A DNA stretch of 6,244 nt, from positions 1 to 6,244 of the forward strand of contig DAOVKY010000048.1 in assembly GCA_030631525.1 (NCBI GenBank), in the 5' to 3' direction. Of this stretch, positions 6,092 to 6,244 are shown piece by piece. The number at the start of each line of letters is the position of its first letter. Position 1 is the first letter of the stretch. A program made the translations under genes and the position numbers. The notes below the pieces were generated by a model. That model was given only the letters and a program-made list of their open reading frames with translations. It was not told the DNA's origin and searched no databases. Origin of the DNA: a bacterium. GTDB lineage: Bacteria > JAHJDO01.

Positions 6092-6116
6092 GTAGGGGCA
6101 GCCCTTGCGGCTGCCC
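6092..6116. repeat. Palindrome, GGGCAGCC/GGCTGCCC hairpin
   Basis: GGGCAGCC (6096-6103) pairs perfectly with GGCTGCCC (6109-6116) around a CTTGC loop. The leading TGTAGGGG is shared with the palindrome at 481-507, suggesting the same repeat family. It is followed by GTTTGAATATTTC, too poor a T-run to call a terminator. Confidence 0.65.
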
Positions 6117-6134
6117 GTTTGAATATTTCTTTTC

Positions 6135-6158
6135 TGTCATTGCGAACATAAAAAATCT
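6135..6158. repeat. Degenerate TGTCATTGCGA-type repeat remnant
   Basis: TGTCATTGCGAA (6135-6146) repeats the head of the element at 5330, and AATCTC (6154-6159) echoes its CAATCTC tail (5371-5377), but the palindromic centre is missing. It looks like a deleted or decayed copy, ending right at the stop codon of the gene entering from the right. Confidence 0.45.
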
Positions 6159-6159
6159 C

Positions 6160-6243
6160 TTACCAGATTTCAGGTTTGTTAAATGCTTCTACGCAAGATG
6201 AATTACCTGCAATTGGTTCAATTTCATCACTAACCAATGATTG
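6160..6243 (-). CDS. C-terminal end of an unidentified protein, partial
   Basis: The frame is open from the right edge to a TAA at 6160-6162 and gives 27 residues, ending SSCVEAFNKPEIW. The length alone could arise by chance. Protein-like composition with an acidic stretch (SDEIEP), a stop exactly where the repeat remnant begins, and the same strand as the toxin-antitoxin pair make a real gene end plausible. I do not recognise the family. If real, it reads toward the toxin promoter and ends about 160 bases before it. Confidence 0.4.
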   Translation of the reverse strand, partial: QSLVSDEIEPIAGNSSCVEAFNKPEIW

Positions 6244-6244
6244 A

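Overview
This AT-rich window most likely comes from a diderm (Gram-negative-type) bacterium. The evidence is a TolC-family outer-membrane channel with a signal peptide and several intergenic palindromic repeats of the kind that litter genomes of uncultivated Gram-negative lineages such as Omnitrophota or deltaproteobacterial relatives. The repeats are only a weak hint of lineage; nothing here fixes the taxon.

Layout, left to right. (1) Positions 2-391 (+) hold the nearly complete 3' part of a small retropepsin-like aspartic protease gene, open at the left edge. (2) Positions 392-556 hold no gene but two palindromic repeats. (3) Positions 557-3581 (-) are a compact three-gene operon, transcribed right to left: a YtrA-subfamily GntR regulator, an ABC ATPase and an ABC-2 type permease with an unusually large C-terminal soluble domain. 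Gene gaps are 2 and 11 bases, and each downstream ribosome site overlaps the end of the preceding gene. (4) Positions 3582-3828 are a divergent promoter region. It carries a TTGACA/TATAGT promoter for the operon, an 11+11 base imperfect dyad over that promoter that is a good candidate operator, a C-run/G-run palindrome in the middle, and a promoter for the next gene. (5) Positions 3829-5304 (+) encode a TolC-family outer-membrane protein with no adaptor or pump gene beside it. A tiny open frame starts in an ATGA overlap with its stop and runs into two back-to-back repeats. (6) Positions 5431-5965 (-) are a toxin-antitoxin pair, BrnT-like toxin first and ribbon-helix-helix antitoxin second, with overlapping genes. 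Its promoter lies so close to the toxin GTG that the transcript should be almost leaderless. (7) Positions 5966-6159 hold further palindromes. (8) Positions 6160-6243 (-) hold the last 27 codons of an unidentified gene entering from the right.

How the parts fit: the GntR protein probably represses its own ABC operon through the dyad and is relieved by some envelope or antibiotic-type signal, by analogy with the Bacillus ytr operon. The TolC gene is divergent from this operon and may or may not be functionally linked. The toxin-antitoxin pair and the protease look like independent accessory genes separated by mobile-type repeats. I see no wholly new system. The most unusual items are the permease C-terminal domain, the candidate operator, the near-leaderless toxin promoter and the possible gene remnant after tolC.
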